Below are positions 61,091 through 64,000 of a stretch of 64,000 bases of DNA, piece after piece. Numbering within the stretch: the stretch's first letter is position 1; every line of letters begins with the position of its first letter. The stretch spans positions 434,001 to 498,000 of the forward strand of contig NZ_JAAAMK010000003.1 of the NCBI RefSeq assembly GCF_024105665.1. The letters run 5' to 3'. The notes under the pieces are model-generated. The model had not been told where the DNA came from. It made no database searches and saw only the letters and a program-made list of their open reading frames with translations. The stretch is from Aliihoeflea aestuarii. Lineage in GTDB: Bacteria; Pseudomonadota; Alphaproteobacteria; Rhizobiales; Rhizobiaceae. The translations under genes were made by a program, and so were the position numbers.

Positions 61091-61345
61091 TCAGGCCATG
61101 CCGAGCGCGGTCATGTAAAGCTCGATCAAGGCTTCTTCTTCCTGCCGCTCGTTGGGGTCCTTCTTGCGCAGGCGGATGATGGCGCGGATCGCCTTCGTGT
61201 CGTAGCCGCGACCCTTGGCTTCGGCCATGACTTCCTTGATGTCGTCCTGAAGCGCGGTCTTTTCCTCTTCCAGGCGCTCGATGCGTTCGATCAGCTGGCG
61301 CAGTTCGGCGGCGGCGACATTGTCCTGCGTGGTGACATCATCCAT
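61091..61345 (-). CDS. gapR: nucleoid-associated protein GapR (DUF2312)
   Basis: 84 aa. The coiled coil [20 protein letters not shown] and the basic DNA-binding part [19 protein letters not shown], ending [14 protein letters not shown], identify DUF2312/GapR. In Caulobacter GapR binds overtwisted AT-rich DNA ahead of replication and transcription forks and stimulates gyrase and topoisomerase IV. GAGAGG precedes the ATG. The next gene on the strand is the secreted hypothetical protein. Confidence 0.92.
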   Translation of the reverse strand: MDDVTTQDNVAAAELRQLIERIERLEEEKTALQDDIKEVMAEAKGRGYDTKAIRAIIRLRKKDPNERQEEEALIELYMTALGMA

Positions 61346-61480
61346 GGTCGACCTCTCAATTCGGGATGGGCGCGGCTGGCGCGGCTTTGGAAACAGGCGG
61401 TTCGGCCACGCGGTCGCGACTCGGTGACCATGCGCGGCGATAAGGATCGGGCGCTTCGTTGCCTCAGCCGGGCCGGCCGG

Positions 61481-61789
61481 TCAATGGTCTTTCGGACGGG
61501 ACGCTTCGAAAGCGGCCTTTTGTGACGCGCTCGCCTCGGTCTGGTGCTTCGCCTGCCAGTCGGCATAGGGCATGCCGTAGACGATCTCGCGCGATTCGTC
61601 TTTCGTCAGCGGGATGCCATCCGCTTCCGCCGCTTCGCGATACCAGTTGGACAGGCAGTTGCGGCAGAATCCCGCGAAATTCATCATGTCGATGTTCTGG
61701 ACGTCGGAGCGCTCGCGAAGATGCGTCACGAGCCGCCGGAACGCCGCAGCTTCCAGCGCTTGCGTCTGGGTGTCGTCGAGGTCGGTCAT
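61481..61789 (-). CDS. DUF1244 family protein
   Basis: 102 aa. Landmarks of this alphaproteobacterial family: FRRLVTHLRERSDVQNIDMM, then FAGFCRNCLSNWY with two conserved Cys (about 42-50) and GMPYADWQAKHQ. Function is unknown. GGAGAAAGCC before the ATG at 61789 decides this start over one 12 bp upstream. It follows the N-formylglutamate amidohydrolase gene by 11 bp, so the two are likely co-transcribed. Confidence 0.88.
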   Translation of the reverse strand: MTDLDDTQTQALEAAAFRRLVTHLRERSDVQNIDMMNFAGFCRNCLSNWYREAAEADGIPLTKDESREIVYGMPYADWQAKHQTEASASQKAAFEASRPKDH

Positions 61790-61800
61790 GGCTTTCTCCA

Positions 61801-62598
61801 TCAGACTGGGCCGGTCCTGGACCCGAATTGTCGTGCGACATGAATGTCGGAGCGCGCATTGATCGCTTCAAGGATCGGGGCGAGGCGGTTTGTCCATTCC
61901 TCCACGCCGCGTTCGTCCGCGATGAGGTCCTGCCGAATCTCGATCAGGAGATGCGCGTAGCCGTTGACGATCGCGTGCTTGAACATCGTATCGCCGCGCA
62001 ACGCGCCGTCATAGGGCTCGTTGTCGCCGACCGTCAGGCCGGCGTCGGCGCGCAGGGCCTCCAGCATCGGCTCGACCGCGCGCGAATCCGAATCCCACAA
62101 TATGCCGATCTCCCACGGCCGGCGGCGGCCCTGCATCGTGGGCGTGAAGGAATGGATCGAGACGATGAAGGGCGTGCCTTCACTTTCGGCCGCGACCGAA
62201 GCGACCGTGGCTGAGACGGCGTCGTGATAGGGGCGGTAGAAGCGCTCCAGCCTGTTTTCGCGCTCACTTTCGCTCATGGGATAATTCGCCGGAACGATGG
62301 TTCCGTCATAGAGCTGGCGGATCAGCGTCGGATCGTCCTCGCCCCGGTTCGGGTCGATCAGGAGGCGCGACCACGTCGCCATCACGGCCGGGACGGCGAG
62401 CCGCGCGGCAAGCGCGCGCGTCACCGCCTCGACGCCGATGTCATAGGCGATGTGGCGCGTGAACTCGACTGCGGGCAGGCCGAGATCGCCATATTCGTCC
62501 GGCAGCGCGTTGCGCGCGTGGTCGGCGATCAGCACCATGCCGCGCATGCGATCGCCTTCGATCAGTTCGACGGGATTGAAAACAGCGGCGCGCGTCAT
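61801..62598 (-). CDS. N-formylglutamate amidohydrolase family
   Basis: 265 aa. Motifs LIADHARNALPDEYG (N-terminal zinc region), WSRLLIDPNRGEDDP about 74-88, and SIHSFTP (His of the active site) match the HutG/N-formylglutamate amidohydrolase family, which releases formate and glutamate in histidine degradation or removes related N-acyl groups. No hut genes are adjacent, so the real substrate is open. The ATG at 62598 is chosen by homology; a longer frame exists. It precedes the DUF1244 gene. Confidence 0.88.
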   Translation of the reverse strand: MTRAAVFNPVELIEGDRMRGMVLIADHARNALPDEYGDLGLPAVEFTRHIAYDIGVEAVTRALAARLAVPAVMATWSRLLIDPNRGEDDPTLIRQLYDGTIVPANYPMSESERENRLERFYRPYHDAVSATVASVAAESEGTPFIVSIHSFTPTMQGRRRPWEIGILWDSDSRAVEPMLEALRADAGLTVGDNEPYDGALRGDTMFKHAIVNGYAHLLIEIRQDLIADERGVEEWTNRLAPILEAINARSDIHVARQFGSRTGPV

Positions 62599-62802
62599 GA
62601 AAAGGCAAGGTCCGGCTGGTTGGAAGACATTTCCATGTGTCATGGACGCAAGGCCCATGCAATGTCATCCATGCGACAAGATCGCGATGGACGTTCCCGG
62701 CAGCAGGTGTGGATGATTCGCGATCGACCAGTTCTAAATCGATTCATGTGGCACCGCAGACGCGTTGACAAGACTCGGGCGATTGCCGAAAAGGTTGAAA
62801 CC

Positions 62803-63333
62803 ATGCTGATTTCACCCCTCAAACACTTGCTTTCAGCCGTCGTGCGACGGCTTCGCCGCCGCATACCGCTCGTCGGCCTCCTCGCCGCACTCGGGCTCGG
62901 CGCGACGGCGGTTCCGGCCATGGCGGATTTCCGCGTCTGCAACGCCACGCAAAGCCTCGTCGGCGTCGCGATCGGCTATCGCGCGCAGGCGGGCTGGGTG
63001 ACCGAAGGCTGGTGGCACATCGAGGCGTCGAGTTGCCGCACGCTGATCGAGGGCGCGCTCGCCTCGCGCTATTACTATCTCTACGCCGAGGACGCGCAGC
63101 GCGGCGGGCGCTGGGAAGGCCCGATCAACATGTGCGTGGCCGAGCGCGAGTTCAAGATTTCAGGCCCCGGCGACTGCGTCCCGCGCGGCTTCCAGCGCGC
63201 CGGCTTCCAGGAATACGACACGCGTGAACAATCGAGCTGGATGGTCCAGCTTACCGACGAGCCGGCGGACGGCACCACAACCCCGATGACCGGCGCGCCG
63301 GCCAACGGCTCCACACCAGGCGAATCCCCATGA
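62803..63333 (+). CDS. DUF1036 secreted protein
   Basis: 176 aa. A basic N terminus and membrane segment (IPLVGLLAALGLGATAVPAMA, cleavage near 41) precede the DUF1036 domain: ADFRVCNATQSLVGVAIGYR, WVTEGWWHIEASSC, YYYLYAEDAQRGG, and FKISGPGDCVPRGF with conserved Cys. The C-terminal tail is Gly/Thr/Pro-rich. Function is unknown. The ATG at 62803 follows AAAAGG. Its stop overlaps the pyk start (ATGA), a tight coupling often seen in rhizobia. Confidence 0.88.
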   Translation: MLISPLKHLLSAVVRRLRRRIPLVGLLAALGLGATAVPAMADFRVCNATQSLVGVAIGYRAQAGWVTEGWWHIEASSCRTLIEGALASRYYYLYAEDAQRGGRWEGPINMCVAEREFKISGPGDCVPRGFQRAGFQEYDTREQSSWMVQLTDEPADGTTTPMTGAPANGSTPGESP

Positions 63334-64000
63334 GACGCAGCCGCAAGGTCAAGATCCTCGCAACGCTTGGACCGGCCTCGTCCGACGAACCGATGATCCG
63401 CAAGCTCTTCGATGCCGGCGCGGATGTCTTTCGCATCAATATGAGCCATTCGAGCCACGACCTCATGCGCACGCTGGTCGCCCGGCTGCGCAAGGTCGAG
63501 AGCGAAGTCGGCCGGCCGATCGGCATCCTCGCCGATTTGCAGGGACCGAAGCTGCGCGTGGGCAAGTTCGGGAACGGCGCTGAGCAGCTTCAGATCGGCC
63601 AGAGCTTTACCGTCGACGACGATCCGGCACCGGGCGATTCGAGCCGTGTGAACCTGCCGCATCCCGAAATCCTGTCATCGGTTCAGCCCGGGCATCGGCT
63701 TTTGATCGACGACGGCCGCCTGGCGCTGAAGGTGGAGGAGACAGACGGACGCAAGGTGCGCTGCGTCGTCCTGGCCGGCTCCAAGATTTCCGACCGCAAG
63801 GGCGTCTCACTGCCGGACACGGATCTGCCCGTCGGCGCGCTGACGGAAAAGGACCGCAAGGATCTCGACGCGGTGCTCGCGACCGGCGTCGACTGGGTCG
63901 CGCTCTCCTTCGTGCAGCGGCCGGACGACATCGCCGAAGTGCGCAAGATAGCGCGCGGACGCGCTGCGATCATGTCGAAGATCGAAAAGCCGCAGGCCGT
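63330..64000 (+). CDS. pyk: pyruvate kinase, 5' part (runs off the window)
   Basis: The first 223 codons of the glycolytic enzyme that makes ATP and pyruvate from PEP and ADP. RSRKVKILATLGPASSDEPM starts the barrel; VFRINMSHSSH (the K+ and ADP site Asn/Ser), ILADLQGPKLRVG, and the beta-barrel B domain follow; VALSFVQRPDDI and IMSKIEKPQA at the edge carry the catalytic Lys. The ATG at 63330 overlaps the DUF1036 stop. The 3' end lies beyond base 64000. Confidence 0.96.
   Translation, partial: MRRSRKVKILATLGPASSDEPMIRKLFDAGADVFRINMSHSSHDLMRTLVARLRKVESEVGRPIGILADLQGPKLRVGKFGNGAEQLQIGQSFTVDDDPAPGDSSRVNLPHPEILSSVQPGHRLLIDDGRLALKVEETDGRKVRCVVLAGSKISDRKGVSLPDTDLPVGALTEKDRKDLDAVLATGVDWVALSFVQRPDDIAEVRKIARGRAAIMSKIEKPQA

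Overview
The window is a high-GC chromosomal segment of an alphaproteobacterium, most likely Hyphomicrobiales (Rhizobiales) near the Phyllobacteriaceae or Rhizobiaceae. I infer this from clade-typical genes (TrcR/DUF1013, RcdA/DUF1465, GapR/DUF2312, DUF1192, DUF1244, DUF1036, DUF1127), the gene order ybgC-tolQRAB-pal-cpoB-tilS-ftsH, and dispersed palindromic intergenic repeats of rhizobial type. No rRNA, intact tRNA, insertion sequence, prophage or CRISPR array was seen.

Layout. 0.2-8.2 kb: inositol-monophosphatase-family phosphatase, efp, L-lactate permease, a Sel1 protein coupled to a ThiE-like protein, a TSUP permease and an acyl-CoA synthetase, followed by a compact structured sRNA candidate with an anti-Shine-Dalgarno loop. 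8.3-16.6 kb: small envelope proteins, an L,D-transpeptidase lipoprotein, DUF808, TrcR, a WYL regulator, an SDR enzyme, an ArsR-type regulator and two DUF1127-type small proteins. 16.6-23.9 kb: cytochrome c plus PQQ-type sugar dehydrogenase, propionyl-CoA synthetase, an SGNH hydrolase, class I aldolase, and a Bax-inhibitor-1 protein with a probable ybhL leader. 23.9-31 kb: an ABC exporter pair divergent from a TesA-like esterase, then thpR, pterin dehydratase, a YkvA-like protein and a FAD amine oxidoreductase.

31-45.3 kb is the core of the window, all on the minus strand. The order of transcription is rcdA, ruvC, vapBC, ruvA, vapBC, ruvB, GNAT, ybgC, tolQ, tolR, tolA, tolB, pal, cpoB, tilS, ftsH. 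Two complete AbrB/PIN toxin-antitoxin modules split the Holliday-junction operon: one lies between ruvC and ruvA, the other between ruvA and ruvB. In each the toxin stop codon overlaps the next ruv start codon by 4 bp. Each antitoxin is preceded by a palindrome, and an SOS-box-like site precedes ruvC. A perfect CtrA-type box lies upstream of rcdA.

45.4-64 kb: quinone oxidoreductase, DUF1192, two MFS transporters each next to a regulator, two divergent DUF465 proteins, purEK, rpmJ, a TPR protein whose start codon sits in a near-perfect hairpin, an alpha/beta hydrolase, a PAS-GGDEF-EAL protein, a TerC family protein, an orphan AztD-like zinc chaperone with a Zur-like site, ppk2, gapR, DUF1244, an N-formylglutamate amidohydrolase, DUF1036 and the 5' part of pyk.

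The most unusual feature is the interleaved ruv/vapBC operon. Next are the start-codon hairpin at 53226-53270, the sRNA candidate at 8217-8329 and the CtrA box near rcdA. No database search was possible, so family names come from motif and sequence recognition.
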